DNA of 64,000 bases. Source: Methylobacterium sp. WSM2598 (lineage in GTDB: Bacteria; Pseudomonadota; Alphaproteobacteria; Rhizobiales; Beijerinckiaceae). Below the pieces are notes generated by a model. The model made no database searches. It saw only the letters and a program-made list of their open reading frames with translations, and was not told the origin of the DNA. A program made the translations under genes and the position numbers. The stretch spans positions 1,363,347 through 1,427,346 of the forward strand of contig NZ_KB900609.1 of NCBI RefSeq assembly GCF_000379105.1, in the 5' to 3' direction. Of this stretch, positions 53,223 through 62,435 are shown piece by piece; position 1 is the first letter of the stretch, and each line of letters begins with the position of its first letter.

Positions 53223-53939
53223 ATGAACCCCGCCGATGCCGTCCAGGCCCTTCCGGTCCACGAGATCACCCTGTTCGGCCTGTTCTGGCAGGCGCACGTC
53301 GTGGTCAAGGTGGTGATGCTCGGGCTGCTCGGCGCCTCCGTCTGGTGCTGGGCCATCATCGTCGACAAGACGCTGCTGTTCCGCCGCGCCAAGGCCGAGA
53401 TGGACGCCTTCGAGGAATCCTTCTGGTCGGGCCGCTCGCTGGAGGAGCTCTACCGCTCCTTCCACGACAAGGCGCCGACCGGGCTCGCGGCGGTCTTCGT
53501 CGCGGCGATGCGCGAGTGGAAGCGCTCCTTCGAGGGCTCGGGCCGCTCGATCCAGAGCCTGAGCCAGCGCATCGACAAGGTGCTCGACGTGACCATCCAG
53601 CGGGAGGTCGAGCGCTTCGAATCGCGCCTGCTCTTCCTGGCCTCGATCGGCTCGGCCGGCCCCTATATCGGCCTGTTCGGCACCGTCTGGGGCATCATGA
53701 CCGCCTTCACGTCGATCGCCGCCTCCAAGAACACCAGCCTGGCGGTGGTGGCGCCTGGCATCGCGGAGGCGCTCTTCGCCACCGCGATCGGCCTCTTCGC
53801 GGCGATCCCGGCCGTGCTCGCCTACAACAAGCTCCAGGCCTCGGTGGGCAAGCTGCAGGGACGCCTCGAAGGCTTCGCCGACGAATTCTCCGCCATCCTG
53901 TCGCGCCAGATCGACGAGCGCCTCGCGCTCGTCGCCTGA
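53223..53939 (+). CDS. tolQ: Tol-Pal system protein TolQ
   Basis: This 238-residue inner-membrane protein forms the proton channel of the Tol-Pal machine with TolR, driving outer-membrane constriction at division. Three membrane spans are visible, the first in VVKVVMLGLLGASVWCWAII and the others around PYIGLFGTVWGIMTAFTSIA and APGIAEALFATAIGLFAAIP. The length is normal. The usual ybgC gene does not precede it; plsC does. tolR begins 31 bp later. Confidence 0.96.
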   Translation: MNPADAVQALPVHEITLFGLFWQAHVVVKVVMLGLLGASVWCWAIIVDKTLLFRRAKAEMDAFEESFWSGRSLEELYRSFHDKAPTGLAAVFVAAMREWKRSFEGSGRSIQSLSQRIDKVLDVTIQREVERFESRLLFLASIGSAGPYIGLFGTVWGIMTAFTSIAASKNTSLAVVAPGIAEALFATAIGLFAAIPAVLAYNKLQASVGKLQGRLEGFADEFSAILSRQIDERLALVA

Positions 53940-53970
53940 CCCCCTCCCCACGCGAGCCGGGACGACGATC

Positions 53971-54414
53971 ATGGGCATGGCCACCGGAGCCGCACAGGGC
54001 GGCAAGCGCCGCCGGCGCGGGCGGCGGGGCGGCGCCATCAACGAGATCAACATGACGCCGTTCATCGACGTCGTGCTGGTGCTGCTCATCATCTTCATGG
54101 TGGCGGCGCCGATGATGACGGTGGGCGTGCCCCTCGATCTGCCGCAGACCAAGGCCGCGCCGCTCAACTCGGACGCCAAGCCGGTCACCCTCTCGATCCG
54201 GCAGACCGGCCAGGTCTTCCTCGGCGAGGAGGAACTCGCCGACGACGCCATCGTGCCCCGCCTCAGCGCCACGGCGCGGGAGGGGTTCGAGGAGCGCGTC
54301 TTCGTGCGCGGCGACAAGCGGGTCGATTACGGCCGGGTCGCGCAGGTGATGGCGATCGTGACGGGCGGCGGCTTCAAGAAGGTCGCCCTCGTCACCGAGC
54401 CCGACCAGCGATAG
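53971..54414 (+). CDS. tolR: Tol-Pal system protein TolR
   Basis: This 147-residue ExbD/TolR protein has a basic cytoplasmic start ([20 protein letters not shown]) and one membrane helix beginning PFIDVVLVLLIIFMVAAPMM. The helix aspartate D31-region (FIDV) would carry protons. The periplasmic domain includes VTLSIRQTGQVFLGEEEL. It follows tolQ by 31 bp, and tolA begins 7 bp after its stop. Confidence 0.95.
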   Translation: MGMATGAAQGGKRRRRGRRGGAINEINMTPFIDVVLVLLIIFMVAAPMMTVGVPLDLPQTKAAPLNSDAKPVTLSIRQTGQVFLGEEELADDAIVPRLSATAREGFEERVFVRGDKRVDYGRVAQVMAIVTGGGFKKVALVTEPDQR

Positions 54415-54421
54415 GCGCCGC

Positions 54422-55837
54422 ATGGGCCTGCCCTCCCTCAAGCGGTCCGAGCCCGGAATCTGGATCTCGGGGCTGATTCACGTGGCCCTGCTCGGCGCCG
54501 CGCTCTACGCCGCGGCGGCCCACGAGCTGCCGCGGGCCGAGGAGGGCGTGCCCGTCGAGGTCATCACCGAGAACGAGTTCTCGGAACTCACGCGCGGCCG
54601 GCCGGAGGGCGACGCGCCCGCGAAGGCCCCGCGCGCCGACCGCGTCGCCGACAAGGCGATCGAGAAGGATCCCGGCGAGGCCAAGACCGACGTGCCGACC
54701 CCGCCGACCCGCCCGCCCGAGATGAGGGTGGCGAATGCCGAGGAGCCGGTCCTGCCGCCGCTGCGGCCGGCCCTGGAGCCGCCCGCGCCCCTGCCGCCGA
54801 CGCGCCCCGACGACAGCGAGGCGCGCGAGCAGGCGCGGGCCGAGGCCGCGAAGGCGGAGGCCGCCAGAGCGGAAGCGGCCAAGGCCGAAGCCGCCCGGGC
54901 GGCCCGCGCCGAGGCTGCCAAGGCCGCCGCCGAGGCCGCCAAGGCCGCCGCCGAGGCCACGAAAGCCGCCGCCGCGAGGGCCGCCGAGAAGGCGCAGGCC
55001 GAGGCGAAGGCGAAGGCCGAAGCGGCCCGCCGCGAGGAACTGGCGGAGCTGATCGCCCGCGAGGAGGCCGAGGCGAAGGAGAAGGCCGCGCAGGAGAAGG
55101 CCCGGGCCGAGAAGGCGCGGGCGGAGAAGGCCCGCGCCGAGGCCAAGGCGCAGGCCGAGGCCCGGGCCAAGGCCGAGGCGGAGGCCAAGGCCGAGGCGGA
55201 GGCGGAAGCCCGGGCGGAAGCGAAGGCGAAGGCCGCCGCGGAGGCCAAGGCGGCGGCTGAGGCCAAGGCGGCCGCGGAGGCCAAGGCGGCCGCGGAGGCC
55301 AAGGCCAAGGCCGACGCGGCCCGCGCCAAGGCGGTCGCGGAGGCGAAAGCCAAGGCGGCGGCCGAGGCGAAGGCGCGCCGGCAGGCCGAACTCGCCAACC
55401 AGTTCAATGCCGGCTCGATCCGCGACATGCTGGCCACCCGCGCCCCCGCCCAGGCGAGCGGCGCCACCGGCCGCGAGGTCCAGCGCACGGCGGCCCTCGG
55501 CACCGCCTCGGGGAGCGCGGCCCGGCTCAGCCCGAGCCAGCGCGACGCCCTGGTCGGCCTGCTGCAGCAGCAGATCGAGCGCTGCTACTCGGCCCCGCCC
55601 GGCGCCGCCCAGGGCGTGGTGCTGCCGCAGCTCGACATCCGGCTCAATCCGGACGGGTCGCTCGGGGCCGAGCCGCGCATCCTGCGGGCCGGGGGCAGCG
55701 CGGTCGACCGCTCGATCGCCGAGGCGGCCGTGCGCGCGGTGCGCCGCTGCGCCCCCTACCGCATCCCCTCCCAGTTCGCGCCCTTCTACAGTGATTGGCG
55801 CGTGATCAACGCGGAGTTCGAGCTGCCGCGGGCCTGA
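54422..55837 (+). CDS. tolA: Tol-Pal system protein TolA
   Basis: This 471-residue protein spans the periplasm and links TolQR to Pal and TolB. Residues ~13-35 are the membrane anchor. A proline-rich stretch (~80-130) precedes a very long Ala/Glu/Lys/Arg helix (~135-325, repeats of AEAKAKA and AAEAK). The globular C-terminal domain has [20 protein letters not shown] and [20 protein letters not shown]. Its composition makes BLAST-type evidence weak, but order and architecture are decisive. A large frame on the opposite strand is only a mirror of the repeats. Confidence 0.94.
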   Translation: MGLPSLKRSEPGIWISGLIHVALLGAALYAAAAHELPRAEEGVPVEVITENEFSELTRGRPEGDAPAKAPRADRVADKAIEKDPGEAKTDVPTPPTRPPEMRVANAEEPVLPPLRPALEPPAPLPPTRPDDSEAREQARAEAAKAEAARAEAAKAEAARAARAEAAKAAAEAAKAAAEATKAAAARAAEKAQAEAKAKAEAARREELAELIAREEAEAKEKAAQEKARAEKARAEKARAEAKAQAEARAKAEAEAKAEAEAEARAEAKAKAAAEAKAAAEAKAAAEAKAAAEAKAKADAARAKAVAEAKAKAAAEAKARRQAELANQFNAGSIRDMLATRAPAQASGATGREVQRTAALGTASGSAARLSPSQRDALVGLLQQQIERCYSAPPGAAQGVVLPQLDIRLNPDGSLGAEPRILRAGGSAVDRSIAEAAVRAVRRCAPYRIPSQFAPFYSDWRVINAEFELPRA

Positions 55838-55962
55838 GCCGACGACGCGATGACCCCGGCAGGATCGCGCGCCGGGCTCCTCTCCCGCGCGGGAGGGGGA
55901 CCTCGCCGCTCCGCCCCCACCGCCATCCTGCATCCTTCGACATTCTGACGGACACACGCCCC

Positions 55963-57291
55963 ATGCTTCCTCGCCTCCTCCCGCGATGGCCGCACGCGCT
56001 GGCTCCCGTGCTGTGGCTGTTCCTCGTGCTGACCGGTCCGGCCGCGGCGCAGCTCAACCTGCGCGTCGGGTCGGGCGGCGCCTTCCAGCCGATGCCGATC
56101 GCGGTGGCGGATTTCGCCGGCGACCCGTCGCTGGCGCCGCTCGTCTCCGGCATCGTCGCCAACAACCTGAAGCGCTCCGGCTACTTCGTGCCGATCGACA
56201 GGGCGCGCTTCCCCGAGACGCCGAATTTCGACGCGGCGCCGAACTTCGCCGCCTGGAAGGAGGCGGGGGCGCAGGGCCTGGTCACCGGCCGGGTCACGCG
56301 CGACGCCTCGGGCGGCGTCAAGGCCGAGTTCCGGCTCTGGGACGTGCTCTCGGGCCAGCAGATGATCGGCCAGCAATATGCGGGCGGCTCCGGCAATTCC
56401 CGCCGCATGGGCCACCTGATCTCGGACGCCGTCTACACGAAGATCACCGGGATCGGCGGCTTCTTCGACACGCGGGTGGCCTTCGTGGACGAATCCGGCT
56501 CCAAGGAGCGCCGCCGCAAGCGGCTCGCCATCATGGACCAGGACGGCGCGAACGTGCGCTACCTGACGAGCGGCGAGGCCGCCGTGGTGGCGCCGCGCTA
56601 CTCGCCGGCGACGCAGGACATCACCTACATGTCGCAGACCACCGGCCAGCAGCCGCGGGTCCAGGTCATCAACCTGGAGACTGGCGCCCGCGAGGTGATC
56701 CCGACCCACGCCGAGATGAGCACGAGCCCCCGGTTCTCGCCGGACGGCCGGCGGATCGTGATGAGCGACCAGGACGGCGGCAACGCCAGCATCTACGTGA
56801 TGGACCTCGCCAGCAAGGCGCAGACCCGGATCACCAACGCCAACGCCATCGACACCTCGCCGTCCTTCTCGCCGGACGGGCGCGAGATCGTGTTCGAATC
56901 CGACCGCGGCGGCCAGCAGCAGATCTACGTGATGGGGGCGGACGGCTCGAATCCGCGCCGGATCTCCTTCGGCGACGGCTCGGCCTCGCAGCCGGCCTGG
57001 TCGCCGCGGGGCGACTACATCGCCTTCACGCGCCAGCGGCGAGGCTCCTTCGCGATCTGCATCATGAAGCCGGACGGCTCCGGCGAGCGGGTGCTGACGG
57101 AGGGCTTCCACAACGAGGGGCCGACCTGGGCGCCGAACGGCCAATACGTGATGTTCTTCCGCGATCCGGGCGGCCAGGCGGGCGGCAAGCTCTACATGGT
57201 CGACGTCACCGGCCGGGTGGAGCAGCCGGTGCCGACCCCGTCCTACGCCTCGGACCCGACCTGGTCGCCGCTGCTCGACGCGCAGAGGTGA
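55963..57291 (+). CDS. tolB: Tol-Pal system protein TolB
   Basis: This 442-residue periplasmic protein has a signal peptide ([14 protein letters not shown], cleaved after AAA). The N-terminal domain runs to ~170 and starts [21 protein letters not shown] six-bladed WD40-like propeller follows, made of repeated [40 protein letters not shown] and [15 protein letters not shown] units. It binds Pal and TolA. It starts 125 bp after tolA. pal, which normally follows, is absent: mobile-element debris begins within ~330 bp. Confidence 0.96.
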   Translation: MLPRLLPRWPHALAPVLWLFLVLTGPAAAQLNLRVGSGGAFQPMPIAVADFAGDPSLAPLVSGIVANNLKRSGYFVPIDRARFPETPNFDAAPNFAAWKEAGAQGLVTGRVTRDASGGVKAEFRLWDVLSGQQMIGQQYAGGSGNSRRMGHLISDAVYTKITGIGGFFDTRVAFVDESGSKERRRKRLAIMDQDGANVRYLTSGEAAVVAPRYSPATQDITYMSQTTGQQPRVQVINLETGAREVIPTHAEMSTSPRFSPDGRRIVMSDQDGGNASIYVMDLASKAQTRITNANAIDTSPSFSPDGREIVFESDRGGQQQIYVMGADGSNPRRISFGDGSASQPAWSPRGDYIAFTRQRRGSFAICIMKPDGSGERVLTEGFHNEGPTWAPNGQYVMFFRDPGGQAGGKLYMVDVTGRVEQPVPTPSYASDPTWSPLLDAQR

Positions 57292-57625
57292 GAGGGCGCC
57301 GACGCTGACCCGGGCGGCGGGCGCAGAATACTGCGCTGTGCATCCAAGCAGTTGGGCCGTTTAACATTTTTTCGTCTAGATCAGGTAACACCGCCGTATT
57401 GGAAAGCTCTTGATGCACCTCACCTTGGCTTCTGCCTTCCTGCAGGCAGTCGCCGTCAAGCTTCTCGTCCGACGTCTCGCCCGTTTCGTCACCTCACCGG
57501 TGCCGAGCGCCCATCGCATTGGCCAACGTCGAGCTAATACCGCGGCGCTTTGGCGTTGACTCGAACGTGAGCTGGTTGTGAGGCGCGTCTGTGCTGGCCT
57601 GCGGCCTGTGCAGCAGGAAGCCGCC
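57292..57625. other. 334-bp region after tolB, edge of mobile DNA
   Basis: After the tolB stop the sequence turns less GC-rich around 57,350-57,420 (GTTTAACATTTTTTCGTCTAG). No gene is supported. No start of pal is visible. It probably contains the left end of the IS630-type element whose transposase remnant follows, though no clear terminal repeat was identified. Confidence 0.4.
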
Positions 57626-58022
57626 ATGGCACGACCGGGCCTGACGATCCGCACCGACCGCGCAAGCGCCGCCGAGTTGCGTCGCCTGGCCCGGCGCGAG
57701 CCCCGCCGATGCACGATGCAGCGCCTCCTGGCCGTCGCTAACGCGCCGGACGGCATGAGCCGCGCCGAGGCGGCCCGGGCGGCTGGGATGGAGCGTCAAG
57801 CGCTGCGCGACGCGGTGATCCGGTTCCATGCCGAGGGACTGGCCGGGCTGGTGGACCGTCCGCACGGCCGCAGCGGGAGATTCTCAGCGAGGGCGAGCAG
57901 GCAGTGCTGGTGCACCGGATCCTGGTCGGGCCGGACTCGGAGCGCGGGGAGCCGTCGAACTGGACGTTGCCGGACCTCTGCCGCTCCAGCGAGGAGCGGT
58001 TCGGCAAGACCATGGGCCCGCC
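57626..58022 (+). pseudogene. IS630-family transposase, N-terminal remnant with frameshift
   Basis: MARPGLTIRTDRASAAELRR starts the usual IS630 DNA-binding domain, and a helix-turn-helix follows in SRAEAARAAGMERQALRDAV ending GLVDRPHGRSGRF. The frame then shifts near 57,880 to LVHRILVGPDSERGEPSNW and DLCRSSEERFGKTM, the second helix-turn-helix. After about 58,015 the match ends abruptly. The DDE catalytic domain is missing, so it cannot transpose. Confidence 0.8.
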
Positions 58023-58110
58023 CAGGATGACACCGTCAGTTCTCGTCATCAGGAGCCATCCACACCATCAAGCTCATTGTTCGTTGAGCATTCCGTGCCC
58101 CCCGCTCCCA

Positions 58111-58440
58111 GACCCCACGCCGCCCCGCGCCTTCGTCACCTACGCCCGTGTCAGCACCGCCAAGCAGGGCCGCGCTGGCCGCCGCCAAGGCCCGCGGCCA
58201 AGTCCTGGGTGGCTTCCGGGGGAAGAGGTTCACGCCGGCCGACCACGCGGCCGCCGCCGCCGGCCGGAGGGCGCGGGGCGAGCGCAATGCGCAGCGCCTC
58301 GCCCCGGCCCTCGCCGAGTTGCGCGCGGCGGGCGTCACCTCCGCGGCCGGCCTGGCCCGCGCCCTGACCGAGCGTGGCATCCCGACCGCCCGCGGCGCGA
58401 CGACCTGGAGGGTCACCCAGGTGCAAAACTTGCCACGGAA
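58111..58440 (+). pseudogene. Serine recombinase with internal deletion and frameshift
   Basis: PPRAFVTYARVSTAKQGR (to about 58162) is the start of a resolvase, with the catalytic serine in RVST. In the next frame, from about 58169, ALAAAKARGQVLGGFRGKRF and RALTERGIPTARGATTWRVT form the C-terminal zinc/recombinase-type part. About 130 central residues are gone and the two ends sit directly together, so a deletion fused them. It has no usable start and is inactive. Confidence 0.75.
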
Positions 58441-58477
58441 TTTCGGACAATCCGCAGGAGACGAGACGAGACGGGAC

Positions 58478-59095
58478 ATGGGCGGCGTCACCAGCGGCAA
58501 CTGGGGCGGCAGGCCCACCGTCGAGAGCTGCCTCGCCCTCGATCTCCCCAAACCCGTGCGCGACCGCATCATCCAGCCCGGCCACACCCGCGTCGGCACC
58601 CTGACCTGGACTTCCCGCTACCCCGAGCAGCCCAGGACCTCCGTCACTTCTTCCGCCACTCTCGGCCAGGATCGCGGGCACGTCCGCCTGCTCTACCGCA
58701 CCACCCGCCGCCGCACGCTCTCCGAGCACAACGAGACCGTCGCCGTCCTTGCTACGCCCCAGCCCCTCGGGGGCCAGCGCTGGTGGTTCCTCTGCCCCCT
58801 CACCGGGCGCCGCACCTCCAGGCTCTACCTGCCCCTCGGCGCCACCCGCTTCGCCGCCCGGCAGGCCTACCGCCTCGCGTACCGTTCCCAGCGCGAGAGC
58901 CCCCGCAACCGCGCCATCAGCCGCGCCTTCAAGCTCCGCCACCAACTCGGTGACTCGGACGGTGCCATCGGCGATGGTCTCGACAAGCCCAAGAGCATGC
59001 ACGCCGCCACCTTCCAGCGGAAGATCGCTCGCCTCCAGCGCGCCGAGGACCTCGTCCACGCCCACGCCGCCGCCCTCTTCGGAACAGCCGAGTGA
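58478..59095 (+). CDS. Hypothetical protein, MGG...GG family of alphaproteobacteria
   Basis: This is a 205-residue protein starting MGGVTSGNWGGRPTVESCLA. The middle GTLTWTSRYPEQP and GHVRLLYRTT form beta strands. GGQRWWFLCPLTGRRTSRLY, LPLGATRFAARQAYRLAYRS and AFKLRHQLGDSDGAIGD follow. Proteins with this layout recur in alphaproteobacteria next to mobile genes, and no function is known to me. The RWWFLCP...GRR stretch could be a half zinc-binding motif. The frame is open upstream into the recombinase remnant, but the ATG at 58478 with AGGAG upstream is the natural start. Confidence 0.7.
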   Translation: MGGVTSGNWGGRPTVESCLALDLPKPVRDRIIQPGHTRVGTLTWTSRYPEQPRTSVTSSATLGQDRGHVRLLYRTTRRRTLSEHNETVAVLATPQPLGGQRWWFLCPLTGRRTSRLYLPLGATRFAARQAYRLAYRSQRESPRNRAISRAFKLRHQLGDSDGAIGDGLDKPKSMHAATFQRKIARLQRAEDLVHAHAAALFGTAE

Positions 59096-59286
59096 CGGCC
59101 GTCCAATGATCCCGAACGGCCGGACCTGCCAGGGGAAGCTGACCCGCAGGTCGGCCCGGAGAACCGAGCCGCCTGCTCAGGAGCAAGCTTGATGGGACCA
59201 GCCTTGCCATAACAAGATTAGTCTCGGAACTGCTGCCCGGATGCTTCCGGGCAGCCTTCCCCGTCCTGGTCTCCGAAGTCACAGCC

Positions 59287-62200
59287 TCACAGGAGATGGA
59301 AGTCATTCAGGTGAGCTTGCAGCTGTGCCTTCGTCACACCGAGCAGGGTCACCGTGTCGTTCGGGTCGACGATGACCGTTGCGTTCCCATTCACGTCAGC
59401 CGTGTAGTTTATGATCTTCGATGCGTCCGTAATTCCTGCAAACAGGTTGTGATCGAAACTCAGAATATCTTGGAATACATCGAACCCCGAGATGACGTTC
59501 TTTTCAAGATTGGCATGGAACACGAAGTTATCGATCCCAACGCCAGCTGTCATATTGTCATTGCCGGTCGAACCGACGATGAGGCCACCACCGGGTACTG
59601 CTTTGATGACGTCATTGCCAGTGGTCCCGAAAATCGCCACCTGACTGGAGGAGCCCACATTGCCAGCCAAGTCGGTCGCTTTGGCAGTGAAGTTGTGCAC
59701 GACATTGGACAGGTTCGTCAGCGTGGCACTCCAAGAGCCCGTAGCGTCAGCATTCGCAGTGCGGAGCACTGTCGTCCCATCTGTATCGAACAGATTGACG
59801 GTACTGCCGGCCTCTGAAGAGCCGATGACCAGGGTGGTTGATCCGGTCTTGGTGACACTCTGAGTAATATCCGTGATCAATGTCACGGGAGCCGTCGCGT
59901 CCACTTTGACGTTGAGCGCGGCCGAGGCCGCCCCCGTGTTGCCGGCCGCGTCGGTGGCCGTCGCCGTCAGGCTGTGAGTGCCGTCCTTGAGCACCCCTAG
60001 CGTGTAGCTCCACTGGCCCGTGCTGGCGTCCGCCGTCGCGGTCCCGAGATACACCCCGCCATCGTAGACCATGACGGCGGCCCCCTTCTCCGCCGTGCCG
60101 GTGAGCTTCTGCGCGTCGGTGTCGCCAACCTTGTTGACATAGCCGTTAGTCCCGATCGCCGCGTCCGCCAAGCTGGCCGGAGCCGCCGGAGGCGCGGTGT
60201 CGACCTTGAACGCCAGCGCCGCCGAGGCCGCCCCCGTGTTGCCGGCCACGTCGGTGGCCGTCGCCGTCAGGCTGTGGCTGCCGTCCGCCAGCTTCGACAG
60301 ATCAAAGCTGAACGCGCCCGTCGTCGCGTCCGCCGTGACCGTGGCGATCGCCGTGCTCCCGCCGTTGTCAAACAGCGAGACGGTGGCCCCCTTCTCCGCC
60401 GTCCCAGTCAGGACACTGCCCGCCTGGTGCGCCGCGTTGACGTAGCCGCCCACGATCGCCGCGTCCGCCAAGCTGGCCGGAGCCGCCGGCGCACTCGTGT
60501 CGACCTTGAACGCCAGCGCCGCCGAGGCCGCCCCGGTGTTGCCGGCCGCGTCGGTGGCCGTCGCCGTCAGGCTGTGGCCGCCGTCCGCCAGCGTCGACAG
60601 ATCAAAGCTGAACGCGCCCGTCGTCGCGTCCGCCGTCACCGTGGCGATCGCCGTGCTCCCGCCGTTGTCAAACAGCGAGACGGTGGTCCCCTTCTCCGCC
60701 GTCCCGGTCAGGACACTGCCCGCCTGGTGCGCCGCGTTGACGTAGCCGCCCGCGACCGCCGCGTCCGCTAGACCTGTCGGAGCCGCCGGCGCGCTCGTGT
60801 CGACCTTGAACGCCAGCGCCGCCGAGGCCGCCCCCGTGTTGCCGGCCGCGTCGGTGGCCGTCGCCGTCAGGCTGTGGCCGCCGTCCGCCAGCTTCGACAG
60901 ATCAAAGCTGAACGCGCCCGTCGTCGCGTCCGCCGTCACCGTGGCGATCGCCGTGCTCCCGCCGTTGTCAAACAGCGAGACGGTCGCGCCCTTCTCCGCC
61001 GTCCCGGTCAGGACACTGCCCGCCTGGTGCGCCGCGTTGACGTAGCCGCCCGCGATCGCCGCGTCCGCCAGGCCCGTCGGAGCCGCCGGAGCCTGGGTGT
61101 CCACCGTCCACGAGTAGCTCTCCGGCGTGGCATCGGTGTTGCCCGCCTTGTCGACTGCCGCCACGCTGATCGTGTGGCCACCGTCCTTGAGGTCGGACAG
61201 CGACACCGAACCGGTGGTGTTGTTGCTGGCCGTCCCGTCAACCGTGACCATGTAGTGATCAACGCCCACGCCGCCCGTGTCCGTCCCGGAGAACTGGATC
61301 GTGGCCGAGGTCGCGTTGGTGATCTTCGCGGGCTCGGAGGACGCCGTCAGCGCCGTCTCCGGAGCTTTGGTGTCCACCGTCCACGAGTAGCTCTCCGGCG
61401 TGGCATCGGTGTTGCCCGCCTTGTCGACCGCCGCCACGCTGATCGTGTGGCCACCGTCCTTGAGGTCGGACAGCGACACCGAACCAGTGGTGTTGTTGCT
61501 GGCCGTCCCGTCAACCGTGACCACGTAGTGATCAACGCCCACGCCGCCCGTGTCCGTCCCGGAGAACTGGATCGTGGCCGAGGTCGCGTTGGTGATCTTC
61601 GCCGGCTCGGAGGACACCGTCAGCATCGTCTCCGGAGCCTGGGTGTCCACCGTGAACTGTAGCGCCGAGCTGGGATCGCTCACGATACCGCCTGCGTCCA
61701 CCGCCGTCGCTGTTAAGCTGTGGCTGCCGTCCTTGAGCACACCCAGCGTGTAGCTCCATTTGCCCTGCGCGTCGGCCATGACCGATCCCGGTAGAGCCGT
61801 GCCGTTGTCGTACACGGTTACCGTCGCGCCTGCCTGTGCCGTGCCGGTCAGAGCCTGCGTGGCGAGATCATGAGCCTTATTGACGTAGCCGCCCACGATC
61901 GCCGCGTCGGCCAGGCTGGTCGGCGCAACCGTTTTTGAAGGATCTAGTACAATGTTATCAAACTTAATCCAGTTATAATCCAAAGAAGATCGATAGTATG
62001 ATAAAGATACGATGTCTGATCCTGAATAAGGAGAGTAAAATGTTTTCATCTCACCCGTGTTAATAGTCGTAAAAGACCAAGATGTAGTAGCCCCACTTGC
62101 TAGAGTTGCGACAAAAGTTACCTCTATGGGATTACTAGAAGAACTCCATTGACCAAGTTGAATTGAGTGGAACGCAAATTTAGAGCCTGATGTGGAGCTC

Positions 62201-62361
62201 AAAATATTTGTTTCATTTCCATAGTTATCCACTATTAGATTATTAGTTTCAACAAGATTACTTCCATAATCGGGAGATATTGTGATTTTGAAACCATCTT
62301 CAGAGTAACTGTTGACTAAGTTCCAGCCTTGATAAACATCGAAATCCATAACTGTAGTCAT
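59287..62361 (-). CDS. Large Ig-repeat secreted protein with RTX-like C-terminus
   Basis: This 1,024-residue surface or secreted protein has a ~135-residue N-terminal domain (MTTVMDFDVYQGWNLVNSYS onward) rich in Ser/Thr/Asn/Tyr. Bacterial Ig-like modules of ~85-100 residues follow: one GTAQAGATVTVYDNG type, two 91-residue copies (SEPAKITNATSATIQFSGTD) and three near-identical 100-residue copies (GTAEKGATVSLFDNGGSTAI). The C-terminus has GTTGNDVIKA and GSTGNDNMTAG units and ends LSFDHNLFAGITDASKI ... HLNDFHLL, the form of a type I secretion signal. There is no Sec signal. AAGGGG precedes the ATG at 62361. The hlyD gene 74 bp upstream was its likely exporter part. Confidence 0.88.
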   Translation of the reverse strand: MTTVMDFDVYQGWNLVNSYSEDGFKITISPDYGSNLVETNNLIVDNYGNETNILSSTSGSKFAFHSIQLGQWSSSSNPIEVTFVATLASGATTSWSFTTINTGEMKTFYSPYSGSDIVSLSYYRSSLDYNWIKFDNIVLDPSKTVAPTSLADAAIVGGYVNKAHDLATQALTGTAQAGATVTVYDNGTALPGSVMADAQGKWSYTLGVLKDGSHSLTATAVDAGGIVSDPSSALQFTVDTQAPETMLTVSSEPAKITNATSATIQFSGTDTGGVGVDHYVVTVDGTASNNTTGSVSLSDLKDGGHTISVAAVDKAGNTDATPESYSWTVDTKAPETALTASSEPAKITNATSATIQFSGTDTGGVGVDHYMVTVDGTASNNTTGSVSLSDLKDGGHTISVAAVDKAGNTDATPESYSWTVDTQAPAAPTGLADAAIAGGYVNAAHQAGSVLTGTAEKGATVSLFDNGGSTAIATVTADATTGAFSFDLSKLADGGHSLTATATDAAGNTGAASAALAFKVDTSAPAAPTGLADAAVAGGYVNAAHQAGSVLTGTAEKGTTVSLFDNGGSTAIATVTADATTGAFSFDLSTLADGGHSLTATATDAAGNTGAASAALAFKVDTSAPAAPASLADAAIVGGYVNAAHQAGSVLTGTAEKGATVSLFDNGGSTAIATVTADATTGAFSFDLSKLADGSHSLTATATDVAGNTGAASAALAFKVDTAPPAAPASLADAAIGTNGYVNKVGDTDAQKLTGTAEKGAAVMVYDGGVYLGTATADASTGQWSYTLGVLKDGTHSLTATATDAAGNTGAASAALNVKVDATAPVTLITDITQSVTKTGSTTLVIGSSEAGSTVNLFDTDGTTVLRTANADATGSWSATLTNLSNVVHNFTAKATDLAGNVGSSSQVAIFGTTGNDVIKAVPGGGLIVGSTGNDNMTAGVGIDNFVFHANLEKNVISGFDVFQDILSFDHNLFAGITDASKIINYTADVNGNATVIVDPNDTVTLLGVTKAQLQAHLNDFHLL
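60181..61080 (-). repeat. Three tandem 300-bp coding repeats
   Basis: Units 60181-60480, 60481-60780 and 60781-61080 differ at only a few bases and encode the same 100-residue Ig module. A diverged fourth unit lies at 59881-60180. The near-identity at synonymous sites means recent duplication or gene conversion, and module number probably varies among strains. Confidence 0.92.
61095..61640 (-). repeat. Two tandem 273-bp coding repeats
   Basis: The sequence from GTGTCCACCGTCCACGAG recurs at 61097 and 61370, a period of 273 bp encoding the 91-residue module SEPAKITNATSATIQFSGTD... The two copies are nearly identical. This is a second, independent duplication within the same gene. Confidence 0.9.
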
Positions 62362-62435
62362 GATATATCCCCTTTTTCCAGCTTTATAATGCCACACCAA
62401 TGCCTATATTGATGTTATCACCATCACTGGCGCGG

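Noticed and set aside
54505..55503. Alanine/serine-rich minus-strand frame inside tolA
   Set aside because: It is the mirror image of the TolA Ala/Lys/Glu helix repeats.
60197..61045. Three identical 82-codon plus-strand ORFs
   Set aside because: They are antisense copies within the 300-bp coding repeats of the minus-strand gene.
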